A DNA stretch of 60,677 nt, taken from Actinomyces haliotis. Its GTDB lineage: Bacteria > Actinomycetota > Actinomycetes > Actinomycetales > Actinomycetaceae. The stretch is from NCBI RefSeq assembly GCF_015355765.1, contig NZ_JACWNA010000024.1, positions 1 through 60,677 of the forward strand. Direction: 5' to 3'. A program made the position numbers and the translations under genes. The notes beneath the pieces are model-generated. The model searched no databases and was not told where the DNA came from. It was given only the letters and a program-made list of their open reading frames with translations. Positions 1 to 8,086 of the stretch are shown here, in pieces (positions within the stretch are counted from its first letter, which is position 1; each line of letters begins with the position of its first letter).

Positions 1-18
1 CCAAACTTATATCGGCCC

Positions 19-52
19 GGGGCGGGCCCCCCCCCCGTGGGGGGCCCGCCCC
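19..52 (-). terminator. GC hairpin terminator
   Basis: Perfect 14-bp inverted repeat (19-32 pairs with 39-52) with a 6-nt loop, built from runs of G and C. It lies just downstream of the small acidic gene read leftward and has no T tract, as is common for actinobacterial terminators. The homopolymer runs make this stretch prone to sequencing error. Confidence 0.7.
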
Positions 53-97
53 CCGCCGCGCGTGGGTGGAGGAGCGTCTCAGCGCCGGGGCTGCGAG

Positions 98-418
98 TCA
101 GTCCTCGTCGTCGTCCTCGTAGTCCTCGTCATCCTCATCGTCGTCATAGTCGTCATCGTCGTCCTCGTAGTCGTCGTCGTCCTCATCCTCGTCGTACTCG
201 TCATCGTCGTCCGAGTCGTCGGTGTCGACGATGTCGAAGGGCAGCTCGATGCCGTGGGCGGTGAAGAGGGCGTCGTCGTAGGTGAAGAAGGCGTCCTGGA
301 GGGCGTTCTCGGCGGCGACGACCGCGGGCGAGAGCTCGTCACCCGTCGCGGCCGCGTCGAGGTGCGCCTCAAAGGCGGCGATGAGTCGGTTGAGCGCGGA
401 CCGCGGGTCGTTCGTCAT
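98..418 (-). CDS. Small acidic protein with Asp/Glu-rich tail
   Basis: This 106-residue protein is of unknown function. Residues 1-64 look like a short helical domain (DPRSALNRLIAAFEAHLDAA, then ENALQDAFFTYDDALF). The last ~40 residues are almost only D, E and Y, ending EDDDED. It is a soluble, strongly anionic protein with no signal peptide or membrane segment. The ATG at 418 is preceded by TAGGCT (430-425) with a 6-nt gap, which fits a leaderless transcript. The tail is encoded by repeated GAC/GAG/GAT triplets and could vary in length. Similar small acidic actinobacterial proteins are sometimes labelled primosomal, but nothing in the sequence proves that. Confidence 0.75.
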   Translation of the reverse strand: MTNDPRSALNRLIAAFEAHLDAAATGDELSPAVVAAENALQDAFFTYDDALFTAHGIELPFDIVDTDDSDDDDEYDEDEDDDDYEDDDDDYDDDEDDEDYEDDDED

Positions 419-482
419 GCCCTCAGCCTACCGGCCCGCCGCAACGGGTGACACCCCGCCCGCGGTCCCAGCCGCGGACGCC

Positions 483-520
483 GACGGCGGCCGCCCACCG
501 TGAGGTGGACGACCGCCGTC
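483..520 (-). terminator. Hairpin terminator after the FAD oxidoreductase
   Basis: GACGGCGG (483-490) pairs with CCGCCGTC (513-520), and an inner CCACC/GGTGG stem (495-499 with 504-508) closes on GTGA. It sits just past the stop codon of the leftward oxidoreductase gene. No T run is present. Confidence 0.55.
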
Positions 521-537
521 AAGCGTCCGCGACGCGA

Positions 538-1632
538 TCAGTCGGTGACGCCGAGGGTCTCGCGCATGCGGGTGTCGAAGATGTCCGCGCCCTTGATCCG
601 GGTCGCCTCCTCCGGGCCGACGACGACGCGCACGCCGTCGCGCAGGAGCTGCGCGGCGCCGCCGTCCGGGCCGAGCGGGAGGACGACCTGCTCGGGCTGG
701 GGAGCGTAGGTCGCGCTCGGGGTGCCGCCCGCGATGAGGGAGCGGATGTTCTCCGCGACGACCGCGGCGTGGGCGCGAGCGGCGTCGGCGCGCTTGGTCT
801 CGCGCACGTCCGTGATGTCGCCGATGGCCCAGACGCCCGGGTGGTCGACGACTCGCAGCTGGTCGTCCACCCGGATCGTGCCGTTGTAGTGCCGGATGTC
901 GTCGTAGGCGTCGCCGAGGAAGCCCGTCGCGGCCGCGGCGCCGTAGGCACGGAACCACATGTCAGCCTCGATGGAGCGGCCGTGCTTCGTGCCGACGCGG
1001 AACGGCGAGAGCACGCCCGGGTCGACCGGGGGGAGCGAGCTGAGGTGGTCGCCGGTGATGATCTCGACGCCGCGCTCCTGGAGCTGGAAGGCGATCGCCT
1101 CGCGCAGCTCGGGCTTGTTGCCCTTGCGGGGCAGGATCTCGTCCTCGCGCTCGAGGAGGATCACCTCGACGCCGGGGAAGGCCGAGGTGATCTCGCCGAC
1201 CATCTCGATGCCGACGTCGCCGGCGCCCGTGACGAGGACGCGCTTTGCCTGCTCCAGGTTCGCGTGCGCGCGCTCGATGCGGGCCTTGGCGATGACCGAG
1301 GAGGACTCGAGGTGCTTGGCGGGGAACGGGTAGGCCGTGCCGGTGGCGAGGACGAGGTAGTCGGCCTCGACCGGGCCCTCCCCGGCGACGTGGACCGTGG
1401 TGCCGTCAACGGCGAGGGCGGTGCCGTGCAGGACGCGTCCGTTCGCGAGGAGGTTGTCGTAGGGCAGGAAGATCTTCTCCGCCCACTCGCGGTCGACCGT
1501 GGCGCGCAGGGCCGCGGCGTGGTTGACGAAGGTGTCCTTCTGCTCGACGAGGGTAACCTCGGCGACGTCGTCGAGGGCCTTGGCGACCGTGATGCCGCCG
1601 TACCCGCCTCCGACGATGGTGACGCGAGCCAT
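538..1632 (-). CDS. FAD/NAD(P)-dependent oxidoreductase (NDH-2/AIF-like)
   Basis: This 364-residue flavoprotein has two dinucleotide-binding folds. The FAD-binding GGGYGG lies at residues 7-12 (VTIVGGGYGG). A second Rossmann motif, VTGAGDVGIEMVGE, is mid-protein, and a C-terminal FAD motif reads WAIGDITDVRE. The pattern fits single-subunit NAD(P)H:quinone oxidoreductases and AIF/FSP1-type enzymes, which pass electrons from NAD(P)H to quinones at the inner membrane face. There is no transmembrane helix and no CxxC redox pair. The start was set at the ATG at 1632, since GGAAGGA lies 8-10 nt upstream and homology begins there; an upstream in-frame start at 1722 would add 30 low-complexity residues. 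The exact acceptor is unknown. Confidence 0.85.
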   Translation of the reverse strand: MARVTIVGGGYGGITVAKALDDVAEVTLVEQKDTFVNHAAALRATVDREWAEKIFLPYDNLLANGRVLHGTALAVDGTTVHVAGEGPVEADYLVLATGTAYPFPAKHLESSSVIAKARIERAHANLEQAKRVLVTGAGDVGIEMVGEITSAFPGVEVILLEREDEILPRKGNKPELREAIAFQLQERGVEIITGDHLSSLPPVDPGVLSPFRVGTKHGRSIEADMWFRAYGAAAATGFLGDAYDDIRHYNGTIRVDDQLRVVDHPGVWAIGDITDVRETKRADAARAHAAVVAENIRSLIAGGTPSATYAPQPEQVVLPLGPDGGAAQLLRDGVRVVVGPEEATRIKGADIFDTRMRETLGVTD

Positions 1633-1659
1633 GGATGTCCTTCCTTCCGGTGCTGGTTC

Positions 1660-1685
1660 GGCGCCGTCGCGCGTGCGGCGGCGCC
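1660..1685 (-). terminator. Hairpin terminator after the M3 peptidase
   Basis: GGCGCCGTCG (1660-1669) and CGGCGGCGCC (1676-1685) form a 10-bp stem with one G-U type pair and a 6-nt loop. It lies between the stop of the leftward M3 peptidase and the start of the oxidoreductase. Confidence 0.5.
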
Positions 1686-1718
1686 CGCTGTGGGTGAGTC
1701 TAGGGGGCCGTGCGCGGC

Positions 1719-3803
1719 TCACGCGAGGCCGCGGCGGCGCAGGAGCGGCCCGATCTCCGGGTCGCGCCCCGTGAAGGCGCGGTAGGACTCGGCGGGGTCG
1801 CGCGAGTCGCCGCGCGAGAGGAACTCGCGTCGGAAGCGCTCACCGGCCTCGCGGTTGAGGCCGAGGTCCCCGTCCTCGGCGCCCTCACCGTCCGTGCGGA
1901 ACCACTCGGTGGCGTCGGCGTCCATGACCTCGGACCAGATGTAGGCGTAGTAGGCGGCCGAGTAGCCGCCCGCGAAGGCGTGCTGGAAGTAGGTCGTGCG
2001 GTAGCGCGGCGGCACGAGGGCGTCGTCGATGCCCTCCTCGGCGAGCGCGGCGTGCTCGAAGGGCTCGACCTGCTCGGGGTCCGTGGGGACGTCCTCGGGC
2101 GCGAGCGTGTGCCAGTGCTGGTCAATGAGGGTGGCGCCGAGGTACTCGGTGGTGGCGTAGCCCTTGCCGAAGGCGCCCTGGCTCCGGAGCTGCTCGGCGA
2201 GCTCGGCCGGCAGCGGCTCGCCGGTGTCGACGTGCTTGGCGTAGGAGGCGAGGACCTCGGGGTGGAGGGCCCACTTCTCGTTGACCTGGGAGGGGAACTC
2301 GACGACGTCACGCGGCACGGAGGTTCCGGACTCGCTCGGCCAGCGCGTGTCGGCGAAGAGCCCGTGGAGGGCGTGGCCGAACTCGTGGAAGGCGGTGATG
2401 ACGTTGTCCCAGGTGAGGAGGGTCGGGCCGGACTCGGGCCTGGTGATGTTGAGGCAGTTGATGATGACGGGGCGGCGGCTGAGGAGGTGCGACTGGTCGA
2501 CGAGGTTGTTCATCCAGGCGCCGCCCTCCTTGCCCTTGCGCGCGTAGTAGTCGCCGACGAAGAGGCCGAGCAGGGGCGCGTCCCGCCCCTCGCCGTCGTG
2601 GACCTCCCAGACGCGCATGTCGGGGTCGTACATGTGCTCGGCGAGGTCGGGGCGCTCGTGGAAGGTGATGCCGTAGAGGCGGTTCGCGGCCATGAAGACG
2701 CCGTCCTCGACGACCCGCGACAGCTCGAGGTACGGGGCCAGGACGGCGTCGTCGACGCCGAAGCGCTCCTTGCGCTCAGCCTCTTCGTAGCGGCTCCAGT
2801 CGGCGGCACCGAACTCCTCACCGGGAAGGGTCTCCGGGTCGGCCGCCATGCGGGCGGCGTAGACCTCGGCGTCCCGGCGGGCGTTCGCCATGGCGGGCGC
2901 GGTGAGCTGGGCGAGCATCGCCGTGACGGCGGGCGTCGTCCGGGCGGCGGACTCGGAGGCGACGAGGGCCGCGTGGTGCTCGTAGCCCAGGAGGCGGGCG
3001 CGCTCGGCGCGCAGGGCGACCTCCTCGAGGATGAGGGCGCGCGTGTCGTGCTCGCCGGAGAGGTTGCGTCCCTTGGCGCGCTCCAGGAGCGCGACGCGCG
3101 CCTCGTGGGGAACGGTCGTGGCGAGGGCGGGCGTCTGGGTGAAGTTGGCGACGTCGGCCTCGTGCATCGCGTCCGCGATGTGCGTGCCGACCTTCGTCGA
3201 CAGCGTCGCGAGGCGGGCGTTGATCTCGCGGAGACGGTCCGCGTCAGCACCGGCGAGGGCCACGCCCTGGCGCTCGAGGTCCTCGACGCCGAGGCGGATG
3301 AGGCGGGCGGTCTCGGAGTCGATGACGGCACCGTCGGCGTCGACGGGCTCGGTGCCGGCGTCGCGTGCGGCGGAGACGAGGTCGTCGAGGGCCTTGTAGC
3401 GGCCGTAGATCCGCGGGTCGAGGCGGAAGGCGTCGTAGTGGCTGGACAGGTCCGGACCGAGGCGCTCCTCGAGGGCGTCGAGGTCGGGGCAGTCGGTCGT
3501 GGAGGTGAGGGTGAAGAGCACGGTGAGAGCGCGGTCGAGGAGCTCGCCGGCGCGCTGGAGGGCCTCGATCGTGTTGGCGATCGTGGGGCGGTCCGCGTTC
3601 GAGGCGATCGCCTCCCACTCGGCCCGCTGCTGAGCCATCCCGACGCGGACGGCGGGCTCGACGTCCTCGTGGCGGACGGCCGCGAAGTCCGGGAGGCCGA
3701 GGTCGAGCGACCACGGGTGGGCGAGGCTGTTGGAGCCGGGCAGGGACTCGGGGGCGCCGTCGGCGGTGGCGGACGTGTCGGGGGTAACGCTCATGGGCGC
3801 CAT
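1719..3803 (-). CDS. M3 family metallopeptidase (oligopeptidase A / dipeptidyl carboxypeptidase)
   Basis: This 694-residue cytosolic zinc peptidase is the usual length for the thimet-oligopeptidase family. The catalytic motif HEFGH is in FHEFGHALHGLF, with the expected downstream glutamate in PRDVVEFPSQVNE. The C-terminal RTTYFQHAFAGGYSAAYYAYI is typical of Dcp/OpdA enzymes, which trim short peptides left by proteasome or Clp degradation. The start is either the ATG at 3803 or the one at 3794 (MSVTPD); neither has a convincing ribosome-binding site. It is divergent from poxB. A -10-like TATAGG faces this gene near 3850-3845. Confidence 0.92.
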   Translation of the reverse strand: MAPMSVTPDTSATADGAPESLPGSNSLAHPWSLDLGLPDFAAVRHEDVEPAVRVGMAQQRAEWEAIASNADRPTIANTIEALQRAGELLDRALTVLFTLTSTTDCPDLDALEERLGPDLSSHYDAFRLDPRIYGRYKALDDLVSAARDAGTEPVDADGAVIDSETARLIRLGVEDLERQGVALAGADADRLREINARLATLSTKVGTHIADAMHEADVANFTQTPALATTVPHEARVALLERAKGRNLSGEHDTRALILEEVALRAERARLLGYEHHAALVASESAARTTPAVTAMLAQLTAPAMANARRDAEVYAARMAADPETLPGEEFGAADWSRYEEAERKERFGVDDAVLAPYLELSRVVEDGVFMAANRLYGITFHERPDLAEHMYDPDMRVWEVHDGEGRDAPLLGLFVGDYYARKGKEGGAWMNNLVDQSHLLSRRPVIINCLNITRPESGPTLLTWDNVITAFHEFGHALHGLFADTRWPSESGTSVPRDVVEFPSQVNEKWALHPEVLASYAKHVDTGEPLPAELAEQLRSQGAFGKGYATTEYLGATLIDQHWHTLAPEDVPTDPEQVEPFEHAALAEEGIDDALVPPRYRTTYFQHAFAGGYSAAYYAYIWSEVMDADATEWFRTDGEGAEDGDLGLNREAGERFRREFLSRGDSRDPAESYRAFTGRDPEIGPLLRRRGLA

Positions 3804-3945
3804 CGTGCCACGGTGGACGTTCCATCCTTCACATCACGAGGTCTCCTATAGGTCGTCAGTCCTACGAGCCAGTAGCCTTATGACCATCGAGGCGCACACG
3901 GGCACGATCCCGGCGCCGCTCCCCCATCCACCAAGGAAGAAGCGC

Positions 3946-5688
3946 ATGAACGTAGCCGAACAGCTCGTCTCCCAGCTCGTCGACGCGGGCGTCCACCGGA
4001 TCTACGGAATCGTCGGTGACTCGCTCAACCCGATCGTCGACGCCGTCCGCAAGACCGGCGGCAGCGCCAAGGGCGGGATCGACTGGGTCCACGTGCGCCA
4101 CGAGGAGGCCGCGGCCCTCGCCGCCGCCGCCGACGCCCAGCTGACCGGCGAGCTCGCCGTCTGCGCCGGCTCCTGCGGCCCGGGCAACCTGCACCTCATC
4201 AACGGCCTCTACGACGCCCAGCGCTCCGGCGCCCCGGTGCTCGCGATCGCCTCGCACATCCCGAGCGTCCAGATCGGCGAGTCCTACTTCCAGGAGACCC
4301 ACCCGGACCGCCTGTTCAACGAGTGCTCCGTCTACTCCGAGCTCGTCTCCACCCCGGCGCAGGCCCCGCGCGTCATCAACTCGGCGATCCGCCACGCCGT
4401 CGCACTCGAGGGCGTCTCCGTCATCACCCTGCCGGGCGACATCTCGCACGAGAAGGCCACCGCCCCGACGCCGGTCTACGCCCCGGCGCGCCGCGCGGCC
4501 CTCACCCCGAACCCGGCGGACGTCGAGGAGGTCGCCAAGGCCCTCAACGACGCCAAGAAGGTCGCCATCTTCGCCGGCGCCGGCGTCAAGGGCGCCCACG
4601 ACGAGGTCCTCGCCTTCGCCGACGCCCTCAAGGCCCCTATCGGGCACTCCCTGCGCGGCAAGGACTTCATCCAGTACGACAACCCCTTCGACGTCGGCAT
4701 GACGGGCCTGCTCGGCTACGGCGCCGCCGCTGAGGGCATGAAGGACGCGGACGTCCTCCTGCTCCTGGGCACGGACTTCCCCTACGACCAGTTCCTCCCG
4801 GACACGACGACGATTCAGGTCGACAACCGGGCCGAGAAGCTCGGCCGTCGCACGGACGTCACCTACGCCGTGCACGCGGACGTCATCCCCTTCATCGAGG
4901 CAGTCCTGCCGCGCCTCAAGGGCCGCCGCTCGGACAAGTTTCTCAAGGACACGATCAAGCGCCACGCCAAGATCATGAAGGCGCCGGTCGGCTCCTACAC
5001 GCGCAACGCGGAGAAGCTCAAGCCGATCCACCCCGAGTACGCCGCGCACCTGCTCAACGAGCTCGCCGACAAGGACGCGATCTTCACCGCGGACACCGGC
5101 ATGTGCAACGTGTGGACCGCCCGCTACATCGACCCGCTGGGCTCGCGCCGTCTCATCGGCTCGTTCCTGCACGGCACGATGGCGAACGCCCTGCCGCACG
5201 CGATCGGCGCGCAGGTGGCCTACCCAAACCGTCAGGTCATCTCGGTGTCCGGTGACGGAGGCCTCTCGATGCTCCTCGGCGAGCTCGTCACGGCGCGCAT
5301 GCACAACCTGCCGCTCAAGGTCGTCACCTTCAACAACTCAACCCTCGGCATGGTCAAGCTCGAGATGCTGGTGGACGGCCTGCCGGACTTCGGCACAAAC
5401 GTCCACGACGTCAACTACGCGGGGGTGGCCGAGGCCATCGGCTTCCACGCCGAGCGCGTCGACGACCCGAAGAAGCTCAAGAAGGCCCTGGAGAAGGCCT
5501 TCGCCTTCGACGGCCCGGCCCTCGTCGAGATCATGACCGACCCGAACGCCCTGTCGCTGCCCCCGGAGATCACCGGCGAGCAGATGCTCGGCTTCGCCAC
5601 CGCCATGAGCAAGATCGTCCTCAACCGCGGCGCCGGCGAGGCGGTCTCCATGGCCACCTCGAACATGCGCAACATCCCGCGCTTCTGA
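3946..5688 (+). CDS. poxB: Pyruvate oxidase / pyruvate:quinone oxidoreductase
   Basis: This 580-residue thiamine-diphosphate enzyme has the three-domain POX fold: an N-terminal PYR domain (IYGIVGDSLNPIV, activating Glu in HVRHEEAAALAA), a central FAD domain (IFAGAGVKGAHDE), and a C-terminal PP domain with GDGG plus an NN pair at GDGGLSML and VTFNN. It decarboxylates pyruvate to acetate and CO2, passing electrons to quinone at the membrane. The start ATG at 3946 has AAGGAAGA 6-13 nt upstream. A -10 box TAGCCT at 3873-3878 implies a leader of about 60 nt. A strong UUCG-loop terminator follows. Whether electrons go to quinone (PoxB) or to O2 (SpxB-type) cannot be settled from sequence alone; length and tail fit PoxB better. 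Confidence 0.92.
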   Translation: MNVAEQLVSQLVDAGVHRIYGIVGDSLNPIVDAVRKTGGSAKGGIDWVHVRHEEAAALAAAADAQLTGELAVCAGSCGPGNLHLINGLYDAQRSGAPVLAIASHIPSVQIGESYFQETHPDRLFNECSVYSELVSTPAQAPRVINSAIRHAVALEGVSVITLPGDISHEKATAPTPVYAPARRAALTPNPADVEEVAKALNDAKKVAIFAGAGVKGAHDEVLAFADALKAPIGHSLRGKDFIQYDNPFDVGMTGLLGYGAAAEGMKDADVLLLLGTDFPYDQFLPDTTTIQVDNRAEKLGRRTDVTYAVHADVIPFIEAVLPRLKGRRSDKFLKDTIKRHAKIMKAPVGSYTRNAEKLKPIHPEYAAHLLNELADKDAIFTADTGMCNVWTARYIDPLGSRRLIGSFLHGTMANALPHAIGAQVAYPNRQVISVSGDGGLSMLLGELVTARMHNLPLKVVTFNNSTLGMVKLEMLVDGLPDFGTNVHDVNYAGVAEAIGFHAERVDDPKKLKKALEKAFAFDGPALVEIMTDPNALSLPPEITGEQMLGFATAMSKIVLNRGAGEAVSMATSNMRNIPRF

Positions 5689-5735
5689 GCGTCGGCGCCG
5701 GGCACCGTCCGCGACGGTAGTCCGGGCCCACGGAC

Positions 5736-5781
5736 GACGACGGCGGGGCGCCCTCCTTCGGGAGAGCGCCCCGCCGTCGTC
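5736..5781. terminator. Long TTCG-loop terminator between convergent genes
   Basis: Arms of 21 nt (5736-5756 and 5761-5781) pair with one mismatch around a TTCG tetraloop. It lies between poxB (+) and the tetR-like gene (-), so it can end transcription from both sides. Confidence 0.85.
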
Positions 5782-5830
5782 CTGCGAGCTCGCGCCGTGA
5801 GGCCGGGCAGCACTGGCGCCGCCCCGTAGA

Positions 5831-6367
5831 TCACTCGGCGGTCTCGCCGCGCGCCAGCCGCAGCATGAGGTCGACGGCGTCCGCCTCGACCGGGTCGTGG
5901 GCGATCGAGCCGGTGGCGAGCCGTGACCAGTACCCGTCGGCCGCGAGCAGCGCGACCCGCTGTCCCGGAGAGAGAGCCTCACGGGGCCCGACCCACTCGG
6001 CGCAGAACTCGTCCCAGGCCTGGTTGACGCGCGTCGCGGCGTGGAGCCCTGAGAGCAGGAAGGCGAGCTCGCCCGGACGCACCGTCCCCTCGATCCCGGA
6101 GCGCACGAGCGCGACGACGCGCTCAGCGGGGCTCGCGTCCTCGGCCGGCTTGCCGAGGGCGTCCAGGAGCTCGGCCTTCCAGCCGGCCAGGAGGTGCTCG
6201 GCCATGCCCTCGACGAGCGCCTCCCGGGTCGGGAAGTGGTAGACGACTCCCCCGCGCGTGAGCCCGGCGCGCTCGGCGACCGACTCGAAGGTGAGGGCGT
6301 CGACGCCGTCGTCGGCGACGACGGAGAGCGCGGTGTCCACGATGAGCGCCTTCTTCGACGACCTCAC
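5831..6367 (-). CDS. TetR-family transcriptional repressor
   Basis: This 178-residue regulator has an N-terminal helix-turn-helix, VDTALSVVADDGVDALTFES then VAERAGLTRGGVVYHFPTRE, the standard TetR DNA-binding domain, followed by an all-helical ligand-binding and dimerisation half. Its ATG overlaps the stop of the upstream MFS gene by 4 nt (ATGA), so the two are translationally coupled in one operon. It probably represses that operon through the palindrome at 7932-7947 and is released by a substrate of the pump. The ligand cannot be predicted. Confidence 0.9.
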   Translation of the reverse strand: MRSSKKALIVDTALSVVADDGVDALTFESVAERAGLTRGGVVYHFPTREALVEGMAEHLLAGWKAELLDALGKPAEDASPAERVVALVRSGIEGTVRPGELAFLLSGLHAATRVNQAWDEFCAEWVGPREALSPGQRVALLAADGYWSRLATGSIAHDPVEADAVDLMLRLARGETAE

Positions 6368-7920
6368 GCGGCTGCCTCCGCCGTGACGGACCCGTCCGGG
6401 ACCTTCCGGGAGCGGCCCGTGGGTGAGGGGACGTGGCGGAAGGCCATGACGGCGGCCGCGAGGACGAGCACCGCGGCCAGCGACGCCGTCACCTGCATGG
6501 CGTGCGTGAAGGCGGTCTGCCCGTGGGCGAGGAGCTCGAGGGAGGCCGGGTCACCACGGTCCGTCGCGGCGGACAGGGAGGCCAGCGAGCCGTGGCCGAC
6601 GGCCTCGGCGTGCCCCGCGCCTCGCAGGAATGCACGGTAGCCAAGGTCCTGGACGGTGCCGAGGACCGCGATGCCCAGCGCCGCCCCCATCTCCATACCG
6701 GTCTCCGAGATCGCGGAGGCGGCGCCGGATCGCTCAGCCGGGACGGAACCGAGGACGGCGTCCGTGGCCACCGTGAAGGCGATGCCCGAGCCCGCCCCGA
6801 TGAGGGCGAGGGCGCCTCCGAGCCAGACGTAGGAGCTCGCGCTCTCGGCGAGGGCGAAGCCAGCAAGGCCGAGCGCGCACAGCAGCTGCCCGACGCCGAT
6901 CGCGCGCCCCTGCCCGAGCCGCGCGACGAGCGCGCCGATGACGATGACGACGGCGATCGAGGCGAGCGAGAGCGGGAGCTCCGCCAGGCCCGCGCGCAGC
7001 GTGGAGTACTCGCGGACGAGCTGGAGATACTGGCTGAAGAAGTAGAGCAGCCCCACCATGGCGAAGATCGCGATGACGGAGGAGAGGACCGACCACGTGA
7101 AGGCGGGCAGACGGAAGAGGCTGACGTCGATGAGGGGCTGGGCGAGGCTGCGCTGACGCCGCAGGAAGAGGGAGCCGAGGCCGAGACCGAGCACGGTGGA
7201 CACGATGACTGTCAGGTTCGGCCCGTCATGGGCGAGGGTCTTGACGGCGAGGACGAGCAGCACGATTGCACCGATGGACAGGAGCGAGAAGAGGAGGTCG
7301 ACCCGGGAGCCGTCCGCGTTGCGCGACTCAGGCAGCAGGAGGACTCCCGCGAGGAGCACCACCACCATGATGGGGGCGTTGATGAGGAAGACGCTGCCCC
7401 ACCAGTAGTGCTGGAGCAGGAAGCCGCCGAGCGCCGGCCCGACGGCCATGCCCGCGGTGGAGCCGGCGCCCCACACGGCGATCGCGGTCGTGCGGGTCGC
7501 GGGGTCCGGGAAGATGTTGCGGATGAGCGAGAGCGTGGACGGCATGATCGTCGCGCCGAAGACGCCCTGGAGCGCGCGGGCGGCGATGAGGACGCCGGAG
7601 GTCGGGGCGAAGGCAGCGAGGACGCTCACGGCCCCGAAGCCGGTGGTGCCGATGAGCAGGAGACGACGGCGCCCGACGCGGTCGGCGACGTTGCCCATCG
7701 TGACGAGCAACCCAGCCAGGACGAAGGAGTAGACGTCACCGATCCACAGGATCTCCGTGGCGCTCGGGGCGAGGTCACGGGCGAGTGCGGGGATCGCGAG
7801 TCCGAGGACCGTGCCGTCCACGCCGAGGAGCGCGACCGCGAGCGTGAGGACCGCGAGGGCGGACCACTCGCGCGCGCCGGCACGGGGCTCAGCGGATCGA
7901 GTGCGAGGTGTCTGGGTCAT
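6364..7920 (-). CDS. MFS drug efflux transporter, DHA2 (14-TMS) family
   Basis: This 518-residue membrane protein has about 14 hydrophobic segments. It carries the MFS motif A region GNVADRVGRRRLLLIG after TMS2 and the DHA2-type motif C (GSTAGMAVGPALGGFL) in TMS5. It resembles QacA/SmvA/EmrB proton-driven exporters of cationic or lipophilic drugs. The ATG at 7920 is 7 nt downstream of a -10 element TAAAGT (7933-7928), suggesting leaderless expression. A palindrome overlaps that promoter. The coupled downstream TetR gene points to substrate-induced expression. Confidence 0.92.
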   Translation of the reverse strand: MTQTPRTRSAEPRAGAREWSALAVLTLAVALLGVDGTVLGLAIPALARDLAPSATEILWIGDVYSFVLAGLLVTMGNVADRVGRRRLLLIGTTGFGAVSVLAAFAPTSGVLIAARALQGVFGATIMPSTLSLIRNIFPDPATRTTAIAVWGAGSTAGMAVGPALGGFLLQHYWWGSVFLINAPIMVVVLLAGVLLLPESRNADGSRVDLLFSLLSIGAIVLLVLAVKTLAHDGPNLTVIVSTVLGLGLGSLFLRRQRSLAQPLIDVSLFRLPAFTWSVLSSVIAIFAMVGLLYFFSQYLQLVREYSTLRAGLAELPLSLASIAVVIVIGALVARLGQGRAIGVGQLLCALGLAGFALAESASSYVWLGGALALIGAGSGIAFTVATDAVLGSVPAERSGAASAISETGMEMGAALGIAVLGTVQDLGYRAFLRGAGHAEAVGHGSLASLSAATDRGDPASLELLAHGQTAFTHAMQVTASLAAVLVLAAAVMAFRHVPSPTGRSRKVPDGSVTAEAAA

Positions 7921-7927
7921 GCCTCAA

Positions 7928-7947
7928 ACTTTACTGGACGTGCAGTA
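7928..7947 (-). promoter_or_regulatory. MFS-tetR promoter with TetR-type operator
   Basis: TACTGGACGTGCAGTA (7932-7947) is a 16-bp sequence palindromic at 14 positions. It overlaps the leftward -10 box TAAAGT (7928-7933), which lies 7 nt before the MFS start codon. Its size and symmetry fit a TetR dimer site, and its position would block RNA polymerase. That the regulator at 5831-6367 binds it is inferred. Confidence 0.65.
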
Positions 7948-8086
7948 CAGAAATCACGCGTCGAGACGGGGTCTGGCTCGTCACACCGACACGGCACCCC
8001 CACCACCCTTCTGCGCCGGGATCGGGCGATCCTGACTCCGGGACCGGGCGACCTGCTCCTTCTCGTCCAGGGCGTCGATCAGACCG

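Noticed and set aside
1710-3851. 713-codon open frame on the + strand opposite the M3 peptidase
   Set aside because: Long antisense frames are normal in ~70% GC DNA. The product is V/G/E/A-rich without motifs, while the opposite strand has a clear metallopeptidase.
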